Source: Deltaproteobacteria bacterium (GTDB lineage: Bacteria > Desulfobacterota > Desulfobulbia > Desulfobulbales > Desulfurivibrionaceae). Taken from it: a stretch of 49,641 nt of DNA. How positions within the stretch are numbered: position 1 is the first letter of the stretch; each line of letters begins with the position of its first letter. Both the position numbers and the translations under genes were made by a program. Shown in pieces: positions 1-8,637 of the stretch. Below the pieces are notes generated by a model. It was not told the origin of the DNA and did no database searches. It was given only the letters and a program-made list of their open reading frames with translations. The stretch lies in NCBI GenBank assembly GCA_021811385.1, contig JAJZPC010000010.1:1-49641 (forward strand). The letters are read 5' to 3'.

Positions 1-1408
1 TGATCTGGGTGCCGTCTTCGAGCAGCATGGTGGTGTTCATCTCCTGGGAGGCGATCATGAATTTGCCTTCCACGTCGCCGAGATCCTGGCGGAGATACTT
101 GGCCTCGATGGCCTCCTTGAACAGCTGCTCCCGGAAATTGGGGTGGGCGATGCTGATCAGGGCCAGGGCTCGCTCCTGGACGCTCTTGCCGTGCAGGTAG
201 GCAACGCCGTACTCGGTGGCCACGTAATGCACCTCGCCCCTGGTGGTGACCACCCCGGCCCCCGGGGTGAGCCGGGTGACGATGCGGGAGATGGTCTTGT
301 CCTTGGCCGTTGACTCCAGGGCGATGATGGGTTTGCCCCCGATGGAACGGGCCGCGCCTCGGTTGAAATCCACCTGGCCGCCGATGCCGGAATAGAAGAG
401 CGACCCCAGGGAGTCTGCGCACACCTGGCCGGTAAGGTCGATCTCCAGAGCCATGTTGATGGCCACCATCTTGTGCTGTCTGCCGATGATGTGGGCGTCG
501 TTGACATATTCCGTGGGCCGGAAGCAGAACAGGGGGTTGTTGTCGATGTAGTCGTAGAGACGTTGGGTTCCCATGCAGAAGCTGGCCACGATCCGTCCCT
601 TGTCCATGGTTTTCCGGCTGCCGGTAACGGCGCCGGATTCCACCAGGTCGATGATGGAGTCGGTGAGCATCTCGGTGTGGATGCCGAGATTCTTCTTGTT
701 GCGGAGGAATTCCACCAGGGCGTGGGGGATGCGGCCGATGCCGAATTCGATGGTCGATTCGTCTTCGATCAGGGCGGCGATATGCTCCCCGATCCGGCGG
801 GTATCCTCGGACACCGGGGTGGATTCCCGTTCGATGATGGGGCATTCGGCCGGCACCAGGATATCGAGATCGTAGATGTCCAGAAAACTGTCGCCCAGGG
901 TCTTGGGCATCATCGGGTTCACCTGGGCGATCACCAGCGAGGCGTTTTCCGCCGCACTTTTGACGATGTCCACCGAAACCCCCAGGCTCACCTTGCCGCG
1001 CTCGTCCGGCGGGGTCACCTGGATGAGGGCCACGTCGATGGGGAGCTGGCCGGAGTTGAAGAGCATGGGGATGTCGGAGAGCAGGGTGGGGGTGTAGTTG
1101 CCCAGCCCCTGCTGGATATGCTCCCGGATGTTGGCGCCGATGAAAAAGCTGTTCACCGTGAAGCAGTCGGCCAGGTTGCGGCTGGCGTACGGGGCGTCGC
1201 CCTTGGTGAGCAGCTGGATGATCTCCACGTCGGCCAGCTCGCAAGCCCGCTCGGTCAGGGCCTTGACCAGCTGGACCGGCTCGGCGCAGGCCGTGCCGAT
1301 GAAGACCCGCTGGCCCGGCTTGATCTTGGCCGCGGCCTGGTATGGCGTGGCGATCATGTCGCTGTATTTTTGTTGCCAGTCGGGATCGTAGTTCTTCGCG
1401 CTGCTCAT
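1..1408 (-). CDS. Acetyl-CoA hydrolase/transferase family protein, 3' end beyond window
   Basis: The reading frame is open to the left edge, so about 469 N-terminal residues are visible. It begins MSSAKNYDPDWQQKYSD; its ATG overlaps the stop of the upstream ADP-forming CoA ligase (ATGA). The protein matches family I CoA-transferases of the acetyl-CoA hydrolase/4-hydroxybutyrate CoA-transferase type, which move CoA between acetate and another acyl group in the cytoplasm. Visible hallmarks are the stretch EFGIGRIPHALVEF and the C-terminal-lobe motif GIGGQVDFNRGAARSIGGKP. The CoA-transferase fold should end near residue 430. The visible tail (around KYLRQDLGDVEGKF and then LLEDGTQI) continues past it, as in the known two-domain proteins that carry a C-terminal GNAT acetyltransferase. 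The GNAT domain itself is outside the window, so that part is inference. It is the last visible gene of the acuC-acuB-acd operon. Confidence 0.85.
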   Translation of the reverse strand, partial: MSSAKNYDPDWQQKYSDMIATPYQAAAKIKPGQRVFIGTACAEPVQLVKALTERACELADVEIIQLLTKGDAPYASRNLADCFTVNSFFIGANIREHIQQGLGNYTPTLLSDIPMLFNSGQLPIDVALIQVTPPDERGKVSLGVSVDIVKSAAENASLVIAQVNPMMPKTLGDSFLDIYDLDILVPAECPIIERESTPVSEDTRRIGEHIAALIEDESTIEFGIGRIPHALVEFLRNKKNLGIHTEMLTDSIIDLVESGAVTGSRKTMDKGRIVASFCMGTQRLYDYIDNNPLFCFRPTEYVNDAHIIGRQHKMVAINMALEIDLTGQVCADSLGSLFYSGIGGQVDFNRGAARSIGGKPIIALESTAKDKTISRIVTRLTPGAGVVTTRGEVHYVATEYGVAYLHGKSVQERALALISIAHPNFREQLFKEAIEAKYLRQDLGDVEGKFMIASQEMNTTMLLEDGTQI

Positions 1409-3510
1409 CGCGCCACCTCAAAGCTCTGCAAGGTCATTCTCGCGTCCGCCACCACCGGCTCGGTGCCGGTCTCCCCGACAATAAAGGGGTTGATGTCCAG
1501 TTCACCGATCTGCGGGAAATCGGTGGTCAGCTGGCTGATCCGCTGCAACCCGTTGGCAATGCCCGCCAGATCCACGCCTTTGTGCCCCCGTTTTCCCTTG
1601 AGGATTTCGTAGGAGCGGGTACTCATCAGCATCTGGATCGCCTCTTCGTTGGTTATGGGCGCGAGATAAAAGGTGACATCCTTCATCACCTCGACAAAGA
1701 TGCCGCCCAGGCCGAACATGAGCATGGGACCGAACTGCGGGTCGCGGTTCATGCCGATGATGACCTCAAGGCCCCGGGCCAGCATCTTTTCCACGTAGAT
1801 CCCTTCGATCCAGGCCTCGGGCGCCCGTTGGGCGGTGCGGAGCATCATGAGGTCGTAGGCGTCGGCCACCGCCTCGGAGCTGGTCACGTTGAGCCGTACT
1901 CCGCCGAGTTCGGACTTGTGGATGATGTCCGGGGAGACGATCTTCATGGCCACCGGATAGCCGATGCGTTCGGCGATCTCCATGGCCTCGCCCACATTGG
2001 TGGCGAGATACCCCTGGGGAATCTGGAAGCCGTAGGCCTGGAGAATGCTTTTCGCCTTGACCTCGCCGATCTGCAAGCGGTTGGTCCGCAAGCGGCGGGT
2101 GATGATGCGTTCCACCCTGCGCCGGTTCACCGGGAAACGGGCCACCATCCGGGGCGGACGCTTGCGCCAGGCCGCGTATTCCACCATGGCCTTGAGCGCG
2201 GCCACGGCCCGTTCCGGCGAGGGATAATCAGGCAGCCCCGCAGCCACCAGCTCATCTCGGCCCGGCATGACATCGGCCCCGCCCATGAAGGCGACCACCA
2301 CGGGCTTTTCGCCCTTGTTGCAGCCGGCAATGGCCCGGGCGGTCTCCGCCGGCCTGGTCATGGCCTGGGGGGTGAGGATCACCACGACGGCGTCCACGGC
2401 CTCGTCTTCCTGGGCTGCTTCCAAGGCGGCCACATAGCGGGCCGGCTCGGCGTCGCCCAGCACGTCGATGGGATTGCCGATGCTGGCCGCAGTGGGCAAT
2501 TTCTGGCGCAGGGCCGAGGCTGTGTTGCGGGCGAGGGTGGCCACAATCATGCCTGATTTTTCCACGGCATCGGCGGCCATGGTGCCGGGGCCCCCGGCAT
2601 TGGTGATGATCAGCACCCGTTTGCCCTTGGGCAGGGGCTGCATGGCAAAGAGGGCCGCATAGTCGGCCAACGCCTCGAAATTATCGGCCCGGATGACGCC
2701 CGAGCGCATGAAGGCCGCGCCGTAGGCGATCTCCGCCCCGGCCAGCACCCCGGTGTGGGAGGAGGCTGCCTTCTGCCCGGCCACGGTGGTGCCGGATTTT
2801 AGGATGATCACCGGTTTTTTCGTGGAGGCCTCGGTGGCCGCCTTGACAAACTCGTCCCCGCAGGCAATGTCTTCGAGATAAGCGACAATGACCTTGGTCT
2901 GCGCATCGTTGGCCAGGGCCACCAGCAGATCACCCTCGTTGAGGTCCGCCTTGTTGCCCATGCTCACCATCTTGGCGATGCCGGTGTGGCGGGCGGCGGC
3001 CAGATCCAGCAGGGCGGTGCAGATGGCCCCGGACTGAGAGATTACCGAGATGGAGCCCGGCTGCGGCATATGGCTGGCAAAGGAACCGTTCATCCGGTTT
3101 TCAGTGTTGATCAACCCCAGGCAGTTGGGGCCAAGCAGGGGAACCTTGTGGCTCTGGCAGAGATCAGCGATCCGGTGCTGGAGTTCCGCCCCTTCCTGAC
3201 CCGTTTCCTTGAACCCGGAGCTGATAACGATGATGGCCCCGGCCCGGGCGTCGAGGCAATCCCGCACCGCCTCCAGGACCAGCCCGCTGGGAAGGGCGAT
3301 GATGCAGAGATCGATTTTGTCCTCGGCCTTTTTGATCCCGGCCAGGCAGGGCAATCCCAGCACCTCCGGGGCGGCAGGATTCACCGGAATGATCCGTCCG
3401 GCATAGCCGCCGGCCAGCAGGTTGGCGATGATATCGTGGCCAACCTTGCCCGGAGTGCGGGAGGCGCCGAGCACGGCAACGGATTCCGGGGAGAAAAGCG
3501 GTGTGAGCAT
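1405..3510 (-). CDS. acdA: Acetate-CoA ligase (ADP-forming), fused alpha-beta, 701 aa
   Basis: The enzyme interconverts acetyl-CoA, ADP and phosphate with acetate, CoA and ATP, giving substrate-level phosphorylation from acetyl-CoA or acetate activation. The order is an N-terminal CoA-binding Rossmann domain (VLGASRTPGKVGHD near the start), a ligase-CoA domain (SQSGAICTALLD), then a C-terminal ATP-grasp domain (ILQAYGFQIPQGY, KIVSPDIIHKSELGGVRLNV). The phosphohistidine motif SSHTG is intact with His252, and the second conserved His lies in IIHKSE. I chose the ATG giving MLTPLFSPESVAVLG because homologues begin at this point. The frame can be read 65 codons further upstream, but that stretch is translated from an intergenic inverted repeat. 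The length fits the fused family of about 700 aa. It follows the CBS-ACT gene after a 154-nt gap and overlaps the CoA-transferase gene. Confidence 0.93.
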   Translation of the reverse strand: MLTPLFSPESVAVLGASRTPGKVGHDIIANLLAGGYAGRIIPVNPAAPEVLGLPCLAGIKKAEDKIDLCIIALPSGLVLEAVRDCLDARAGAIIVISSGFKETGQEGAELQHRIADLCQSHKVPLLGPNCLGLINTENRMNGSFASHMPQPGSISVISQSGAICTALLDLAAARHTGIAKMVSMGNKADLNEGDLLVALANDAQTKVIVAYLEDIACGDEFVKAATEASTKKPVIILKSGTTVAGQKAASSHTGVLAGAEIAYGAAFMRSGVIRADNFEALADYAALFAMQPLPKGKRVLIITNAGGPGTMAADAVEKSGMIVATLARNTASALRQKLPTAASIGNPIDVLGDAEPARYVAALEAAQEDEAVDAVVVILTPQAMTRPAETARAIAGCNKGEKPVVVAFMGGADVMPGRDELVAAGLPDYPSPERAVAALKAMVEYAAWRKRPPRMVARFPVNRRRVERIITRRLRTNRLQIGEVKAKSILQAYGFQIPQGYLATNVGEAMEIAERIGYPVAMKIVSPDIIHKSELGGVRLNVTSSEAVADAYDLMMLRTAQRAPEAWIEGIYVEKMLARGLEVIIGMNRDPQFGPMLMFGLGGIFVEVMKDVTFYLAPITNEEAIQMLMSTRSYEILKGKRGHKGVDLAGIANGLQRISQLTTDFPQIGELDINPFIVGETGTEPVVADARMTLQSFEVAR

Positions 3511-3555
3511 AACGTTGTCCAGATAAAGGGTTACAGAAGTCTCGTAACAACTGGC

Positions 3556-3626
3556 CTTCGACAGGCTCAGTCCGAACGGATATTGTCTTAATGAATTGAT
3601 TTCCGTTCGTGCTGAGCTTGTCGAAG
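3556..3626. repeat. REP-like inverted repeat, copy 1
   Basis: Two 25-nt arms that are 22/25 complementary flank a 21-nt loop. The left arm contains CTTCGACAGGCTCAG followed by CGAACGGA; the right arm contains TCCGTTCG and CTGAGCTTGTCGAAG. It lies in the gap between the CBS-ACT gene and the ADP-forming ligase gene. A second copy with the same arm cores is near the right end of the window. Sequences of this type are widespread intergenic palindromes in proteobacteria and could act as an mRNA-stabilising or attenuating hairpin inside this operon. Confidence 0.85.
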
Positions 3627-3664
3627 CACCTGCTTGAAACAACTTTTGAGTTCCTAAGGTTACA

Positions 3665-4330
3665 TTACCCGGCAAAATCCGGAATTTCCGGCAGAACCAC
3701 AGCAAACCCGGCTTCGCCCAGGGCTTGGTGCACGGCGCTGATGTTGTAGGTGTTGACCCGCAGGTAGATGCGTTCCGGCATATTCTTTTCCGGTTCGGTG
3801 CGGATCAGGCGGGTGAAGCGGATATTGTGCTCTTCGAGCACCTTGGCGATGCGGGAAAGCGGCTTGCGCTTGCCGTCATGCTCCACCACGATCATGGCGC
3901 TCCCCCGTTCGCCCAGGCCGAAAAGCCTGCGGTAGGCCGCCATGAGGTCGCGCATGGAAAACATGCCGATGACCCGCTGCTCCTGATCCACCACGGGCAG
4001 GGCGCCGATCTTCTCCCGGTCGAGGAGGATCAGGGCGTCGTCCAGGGTGGAGATGGGGGTCAGGGTGAAAAAGGCGCGGCTCATGATGGCGCTGACCGGG
4101 GTCTGGTCGAATTCGGAATGGCAGGCTTTGAGCCGTTCCGGGGGGAGCACCGAGGAGGGGGAGGCCGAGCGCAGATCCCGGTCGGTGACAATGCCCACCA
4201 GCCGGTTTTTTTCATTCACCACCGGCAGGTGGCGGAATTTGCCGTTCTGGAGGATTTCCCGCACCGCGGGGAGGGTGGTTTCCGGGGAAACGGTCACCGG
4301 GTTTCTGGTCATGTGCTGGGTGATGAACAT
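3665..4330 (-). CDS. AcuB-like CBS-CBS-ACT protein, 221 aa
   Basis: Two tandem CBS motifs occupy about residues 1-60 (ITQHMTRNPVTVSPETTLPA, GIVTDRDLRS) and 78-135 (VSAIMSRAFFTLTPISTLDD, IGMFSMRDLM). They are followed by a C-terminal region of about 75 residues that looks like an ACT fold (SAMIVVEHDGKRKPLSRIAKVL). This is the architecture of AcuB, the CBS-ACT protein encoded with acetoin-utilisation deacetylases. CBS pairs usually sense adenine nucleotides and ACT domains small ligands, so a role in sensing energy or metabolite state for the neighbouring CoA enzymes is likely. The gene starts 2 nt after the AcuC stop, with its ribosome site (GAGGAA) inside the upstream coding end, indicating tight coupling. 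I infer the function from architecture and context only. Confidence 0.85.
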   Translation of the reverse strand: MFITQHMTRNPVTVSPETTLPAVREILQNGKFRHLPVVNEKNRLVGIVTDRDLRSASPSSVLPPERLKACHSEFDQTPVSAIMSRAFFTLTPISTLDDALILLDREKIGALPVVDQEQRVIGMFSMRDLMAAYRRLFGLGERGSAMIVVEHDGKRKPLSRIAKVLEEHNIRFTRLIRTEPEKNMPERIYLRVNTYNISAVHQALGEAGFAVVLPEIPDFAG

Positions 4331-4332
4331 GG

Positions 4333-5304
4333 TTATTCCTCTGTACTGTGGTTACTGAGTGCGGTGAGGTAGGCGGCCGCGCTGTCGGCCAGGCTTTCCA
4401 AATGGTAGCCGCCTTCGAGAATGGACAACAGCTTGCCCTGGCAGAATCTTTCCGCCCAGTCGGCCAGATATTCGCCGAACTTGCCGTAAAGATCGGTGGA
4501 ATAGGCAAGGCCGGACATATCATCGTCGCGGTGTGCGTCAAAGCCTGCGGCGACGATGATCCGTTCCGGCGCGAAGGCGGCCAGGGCCGGCTCGATTCTT
4601 TTACTCACGGCGTTGAGCACCATCTGGTCGTCCGCCCCTGGGGGCAGGGGGATATTCAGAGTGGTGCCGCGTCCCGGCCCGGTGCCGCTTTCTTCCGCAT
4701 AGCCGCTGCCGGGAAAGCTGAAGGTGGGATGCTCGTGCAGGCTGAGGTAAAAGACCTCCGGGTCTTCCTCAAAGGCGCTCTGGATGCCGTTGCCGTGATG
4801 GGCGTCGAAGTCGAGGATCAGAATCCTCTTGCGGCCATACTGTTGCTGCCAGTACCGGGCAGCCACCACGCAGTTGTTTAAAAAACAGAAACCCAGGGCC
4901 AGATTGCTTTCCGCGTGATGGCCAGGGGGCCGCACCGCGCAAAAAACGTGATTTTCCTCCCGTTCAAGCAGGTCGATGCCGGTGAGTCCCGCGCCCGCGG
5001 AGAACAGGGCCGCTTCGTACGATTCAAAGCAGAGCTGGTTGTCCTGGTGGTCGAGATAGGTCTTGCCGGAAAGGGCGCACTCTTCCAGGCGAAAGAGGTA
5101 ATGCTCGTCGTGGAAGGTTGTCAGCCAGCACCGTTCCGCCTTGCGGGGCTCAACAACGGTGAGGTGGTCCTTGAGGGTCGATCCTTCCAGTCGTGCCAGC
5201 AACGCGGTGATACGGCCCGGCGCTTCCGGGTGCTCGTTGCCGCCGGTGTCGTGGGCAAGGCAATGGGGATGGGTGATAATGGTAAGCGGGCGGGAGACAG
5301 GCAC
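4333..5304 (-). CDS. AcuC-type histone-deacetylase-fold protein, about 323 aa
   Basis: This is a class I HDAC-fold, zinc-dependent amidohydrolase, expected to remove acetyl groups from lysines of cytoplasmic proteins such as acetyl-CoA synthetases. The catalytic set is visible: RPPGHHA (general base histidines), DFDAHHGNG and AAGFDAHRDDD (zinc ligands), and LEGGYH (transition-state tyrosine). I prefer the GTG start giving VPVSRPLTIITHPHCL, because GGAAGG sits 7 nt upstream and homologues begin near TIITHPHCL. An ATG at 5376 would add 24 residues of low-complexity sequence. It is the first gene of the leftward operon with AcuB-like, ADP-forming ligase and CoA-transferase genes, so reversible acetylation control of acetate metabolism is the natural reading. 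Confidence 0.9.
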   Translation of the reverse strand: MPVSRPLTIITHPHCLAHDTGGNEHPEAPGRITALLARLEGSTLKDHLTVVEPRKAERCWLTTFHDEHYLFRLEECALSGKTYLDHQDNQLCFESYEAALFSAGAGLTGIDLLEREENHVFCAVRPPGHHAESNLALGFCFLNNCVVAARYWQQQYGRKRILILDFDAHHGNGIQSAFEEDPEVFYLSLHEHPTFSFPGSGYAEESGTGPGRGTTLNIPLPPGADDQMVLNAVSKRIEPALAAFAPERIIVAAGFDAHRDDDMSGLAYSTDLYGKFGEYLADWAERFCQGKLLSILEGGYHLESLADSAAAYLTALSNHSTEE

Positions 5305-5382
5305 AGGGCATCCTTCCGAAAAATTGCCCCCTTCCGTCGAGGGAGGGGGAGCCTTGCCACACAGTGAAGCGTACACACTCTC

Positions 5383-5398
5383 TAGGTATTGTTACCTA
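5383..5398. promoter_or_regulatory. Palindrome TAGGTATTGTTACCTA, copy 1 (candidate operator)
   Basis: A perfect 6-bp inverted repeat (TAGGTA/TACCTA) with a 4-nt spacer lies in the divergent gap between the acuC operon and the dGTPase gene. The identical 16-mer occurs again upstream of the histidine kinase gene at 8638. Two exact copies in comparable upstream positions suggest a shared transcription-factor site. The stem is too short and lacks a following T-run, so a terminator is unlikely. Confidence 0.5.
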
Positions 5399-5544
5399 AT
5401 TTGTGGAAAAATCGCACGGGGAAAATGCTGCGCTGGATTTTGCGGGTTGTTTTGCACGGAAAAACGACAAGGCATTGTGCGGATGGAATTGCTGGGATAT
5501 ACTTTGATTTTCCGTTATCCACGACACTATCGGACCAAACAGCC

Positions 5545-6714
5545 ATGCGCCATGTGACCAACCCCCGTTTGCTTGCCTTGAAAGATACGCTGGACGCCCT
5601 TGAGGGTGAGCGTTTTTCTCCCCTTGCCGGCTTGAGCCGGGAAGGCGTCAGGCGGCGTCCCGAGGAGGGGCAGGACGAGGACCACCGGCAATCCTTTGCC
5701 GTGGATGGCGACCGGATCCTGCATTCCCGCGCCTATACCCGGTACATCGACAAAACCCAGGTGTTCTACATGGTCAGGAACGACCACATCACCCATCGGG
5801 TCCTGCATGTGCAGCTGGTTTCAAAGATCGCCCGGACCATCGGCCGTTATCTGCGGCTCAACGAGGATCTCATCGAGGCCATCGCCCTGGGCCATGATAT
5901 CGGGCATCCGCCCTTTGGTCATGACGGGGAAAAGGTTCTGGACGCGCTCTGCCGCGAACATGGACTGCCCTCGTTCCAGCATAACCTGCAAAGCGTCCGG
6001 TTTCTGGAATGCATCGAACGGCAGGGCAGGGGCTGGAACCTGACCCTGCAAACCCTGGACGGCATCATGTGCCACGATGGGGAGATCCACAACCGCACCC
6101 TGGCGCCCCAGCGCGGCAAGACCTTTGCCGACTTTGACGCGCAAGGCGCGGCCAAGGAGCAGGACCATCGTCGGGAGTTGGTCCCCATGACCATGGAGGG
6201 CTGCGTGGTCCGCTTTGCCGACACCATTGCCTACATCGGCAGGGATATCGAGGATGCCATCGAGCTGCAGCTCATCCGTCGGGAGGATATCCCCCCCCGT
6301 TGCCAAGAGATATTCGGCCGGACCAACGGCAGCATGGTCTACCGTCTGGTGACGGACCTGATCGCGGGCGGACTTGAGGATGGCGCCATCGCCTTCAGCG
6401 AGGAGGTTTCCGAGGGGTTGAAGGAGCTGAAGGGGTTCAACTACCAGCGGATCTATCTGAACCCGGCCATCAAGACGGGGCTGGACAAGATCACCACCTG
6501 TTACCGGGTGTTGTTCGAATCCTGTCTTGACCAGTTTTCCAGGCAGGAGCGCCGGGTGGAAATGTATGTGAATTTTCTCAACGAACAGGGGCGGGAATAT
6601 GTCGAGGGCCAGCCGCCTGCCGCCCTGGCCCGGGATTTTATCGCCGGGATGACCGATAAATATTTTCTCCGCCAGGCAAGGCTGCTCGGTTGCGAGATCC
6701 CTGAAAAAATATGA
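5545..6714 (+). CDS. dgt: dGTPase-like HD-domain triphosphohydrolase, 389 aa
   Basis: The protein belongs to the deoxyguanosinetriphosphate triphosphohydrolase-like family, which cleaves dNTPs to deoxynucleoside and triphosphate and so tunes dNTP pools. The metal-binding HD signature is clear: HRVLH upstream of AIALGHDIGHPPFGHDGE, with a later conserved VRFADTIAYIGRDIEDA helix carrying the distal aspartate. The N-terminal ILHSRAYTRYIDKTQVF region also matches the family. I start at the ATG giving MRHVTNPRLLALKD. A 52-codon upstream extension is open but includes the palindrome and lacks family similarity. The 3' end overlaps the chloride channel gene (ATGA), so the two are probably cotranscribed. 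The symbol follows family membership; substrate preference cannot be read from sequence. Confidence 0.85.
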   Translation: MRHVTNPRLLALKDTLDALEGERFSPLAGLSREGVRRRPEEGQDEDHRQSFAVDGDRILHSRAYTRYIDKTQVFYMVRNDHITHRVLHVQLVSKIARTIGRYLRLNEDLIEAIALGHDIGHPPFGHDGEKVLDALCREHGLPSFQHNLQSVRFLECIERQGRGWNLTLQTLDGIMCHDGEIHNRTLAPQRGKTFADFDAQGAAKEQDHRRELVPMTMEGCVVRFADTIAYIGRDIEDAIELQLIRREDIPPRCQEIFGRTNGSMVYRLVTDLIAGGLEDGAIAFSEEVSEGLKELKGFNYQRIYLNPAIKTGLDKITTCYRVLFESCLDQFSRQERRVEMYVNFLNEQGREYVEGQPPAALARDFIAGMTDKYFLRQARLLGCEIPEKI

Positions 6715-8492
6715 AGACCAAGATCGGAAGAATCCTGCCTGGGGAGAGTTTCCGGGTGATCGCCATCGCCGCCTGCATCGGGCTGATGGCCGGGGCGGCG
6801 AACATCCTCTTTCGCGCCACCGTCGCCTTTGTGCACGACATCCTCTTTGTCGGCGGCTCCGCCCTGCTCGGCGTGGCGCAGGGAGGGCTGCATCTCCTGC
6901 TTCTGCCCTTGATCCCCCTCTGCGGCATGGTGCTGCTCATCCCCCTTTCCCTGCTTTTTCCCGGCGAGATCAATGGGTACGGTTTTCCGAAATTCCTGCG
7001 CCAGGTCAATCTGGAAGGCGGGATCATCCGGTTTCGCACCATTATCCTCAAGATCCTTTCCTGCGCCCTGACCATCGGCTCCGGCGGCTCCGCCGGGGTC
7101 GAGGGGCCCATTGCCCAGGTGGGCGGGGCCGTGGGCTCGCAGGTCGGGCAGTTCTTCCGGGTTTCCGGCAGCCGGATGAAGGTGTTTATCGCCGCCGGTT
7201 GCGCCGGCGGGGTGGCGGCCATGTTCAACGCCCCCATTGCCGGGGTGTTCTTCGCCGCCGAGATCGTCCTGCTTGGCACCTACGAAATAGGCTCCTTTGC
7301 CGGGCTGGTGATCTCCTCGGCCATGGCCACCGTTGTCTCCCGCGGCTACTATGGCGGCTCCCCGGCCTTTCCCATCCCTGCCTACGAGATGGTCAATTCC
7401 CTGGTCGAGATCCCGCTCTATTCGTTGATGGGCGTGGTCATGGGTCTGGTGGCTGTCCTGCATATCCATGTATTTTATACGATCCGCGACCGCTTCGCCG
7501 CGCTCTCCCTGCATCCGCAACTCAAGCCCCTGCTGGGCGGACTGGGTCTCGGCGTGCTGGCCATGGGTTTTCCCCAGATCATGGGAGACGGGTACCAGTA
7601 TATGGAAGAGGTACTGGCCGGGCACGGCGTCCTCTGGGTGATGGCGGCGCTGGTTTTTTTCAAGATCGCCGCTACCGCCCTGACCCTCGGCTCCGGCGGC
7701 GCGGGCGGGGTGTTCGCCCCGGCGCTTTTCATCGGCGCCGTTACCGGCGGAGCCTTCGGCTCCGTGGCCCATTGGCTGCTGCCCCAGCAGACCGCCAATC
7801 CCGGCGCCTATGCCGCGGTGGGCATCGGCGCCTTTCTTGCCGCCGCCACCCATGCGCCGCTCACCGCCATCTTTCTGCTTTTCGAAATGACCGGCAACTA
7901 TCTGGTCATCGTGCCGATCATGCTCTCCAGCATCATCGGCACGGTGGTGGCCTCCCGTCTGAACCCGGATTCCATCGATACCGTGGATTTCAGCCGCGAC
8001 GGCATCGATCTCCATGAAGGCAGGGAGATCTCGGTGATGAAATCCATCAAGGTCGGCAGGGTCATCAGCGAGGATGTGGATTTCATCAGCGAGCAGGCCA
8101 ATGTGGATCAGTTGCTGACCATCTTCAGCATGGCCAGGGACAGCTTCTATTTTCCGGTGGTGGATGAAAGCGGCAGGATGACCGGGGTTGTCTCGTTGCA
8201 GGACGTAAAAAGCATTCTCCACGACGAGGAGCTGCGGCTTTCCGCCCGGGTGGGGAACATCTGCACCCGCAAGGTGGTGGTGCTCACCCCGGGAGACAAC
8301 CTGTATACCGCCATGGGTTTGTTCGACACCAAGGGTCTGGAAGCGATCCCGGTGGTGGAGGCTACGGATAATCGTTGGGTGGTGGGAATGCTCAAGCGGA
8401 GCGAGGCCATTGCCGCCTACAACAAGGAGGTGCTCCGGAGGGGGATCAGCGAGCGGATCGGCCCGGTTTCTTATGTTTCCGGGGAGCGATGA
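6711..8492 (+). CDS. ClC-family chloride channel/transporter with C-terminal CBS pair, 593 aa
   Basis: This inner-membrane anion transport protein has the ClC core in roughly residues 1-425 and two CBS motifs in 440-590. Signature segments are INGYGFP (the position of GSGIP), GSGGSAGVEGP with gating Glu131, and GSGGAGGVFAP. At the position of the E. coli internal proton glutamate (EE in FIIEEMRP) this protein reads FFAAEIVLL, that is Glu184-Ile185. This resembles channel-type ClCs, in which that residue is hydrophobic. The central serine of GSGIP is replaced by tyrosine. CBS pairs in ClCs commonly bind adenine nucleotides. The start overlaps the dGTPase stop. Whether it is a channel or an exchanger is inference from one residue. 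Confidence 0.9.
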   Translation: MKTKIGRILPGESFRVIAIAACIGLMAGAANILFRATVAFVHDILFVGGSALLGVAQGGLHLLLLPLIPLCGMVLLIPLSLLFPGEINGYGFPKFLRQVNLEGGIIRFRTIILKILSCALTIGSGGSAGVEGPIAQVGGAVGSQVGQFFRVSGSRMKVFIAAGCAGGVAAMFNAPIAGVFFAAEIVLLGTYEIGSFAGLVISSAMATVVSRGYYGGSPAFPIPAYEMVNSLVEIPLYSLMGVVMGLVAVLHIHVFYTIRDRFAALSLHPQLKPLLGGLGLGVLAMGFPQIMGDGYQYMEEVLAGHGVLWVMAALVFFKIAATALTLGSGGAGGVFAPALFIGAVTGGAFGSVAHWLLPQQTANPGAYAAVGIGAFLAAATHAPLTAIFLLFEMTGNYLVIVPIMLSSIIGTVVASRLNPDSIDTVDFSRDGIDLHEGREISVMKSIKVGRVISEDVDFISEQANVDQLLTIFSMARDSFYFPVVDESGRMTGVVSLQDVKSILHDEELRLSARVGNICTRKVVVLTPGDNLYTAMGLFDTKGLEAIPVVEATDNRWVVGMLKRSEAIAAYNKEVLRRGISERIGPVSYVSGER

Positions 8493-8540
8493 TCTCCGTC
8501 AGGGGGGATACTTGTTAGTCAGTGCTATTTTTGTGTAATT

Positions 8541-8556
8541 TAGGTATTGTTACCTA
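8541..8556. promoter_or_regulatory. Palindrome TAGGTATTGTTACCTA, copy 2 (candidate operator)
   Basis: This copy is base-for-base identical to the one upstream of the dGTPase gene. It lies 82 nt upstream of the receiver-kinase start codon, inside the 145-nt gap after the chloride channel. If it is an operator, the dGTPase-ClC pair and the kinase-regulator pair would share one regulator. Confidence 0.5.
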
Positions 8557-8637
8557 TGCGGGGAAGTTCTTCAGCCTCTTTGTTTTCCAGGGAGGGAAGA
8601 AGATGATCAGGCGTTTGTCACAGAGGGGGAAGCGCCC

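Noticed and set aside
473-1612. Long plus-strand open frame opposite the CoA-transferase gene
   Set aside because: Low-complexity His/Gly/Asp-rich translation typical of the antisense of a GC-rich gene; the minus-strand frame has clear family motifs.
3511-3705. N-terminal extension of the ADP-forming ligase
   Set aside because: The extra residues are translated from the REP-like repeat (the FGLSLSKA-type peptide), and family members begin at MLTPLFSPES.
6501-8222. 573-codon minus-strand open frame opposite the ClC gene
   Set aside because: Antisense of a conserved membrane protein; the translation is His/Asp/Gly-rich without recognisable domains.
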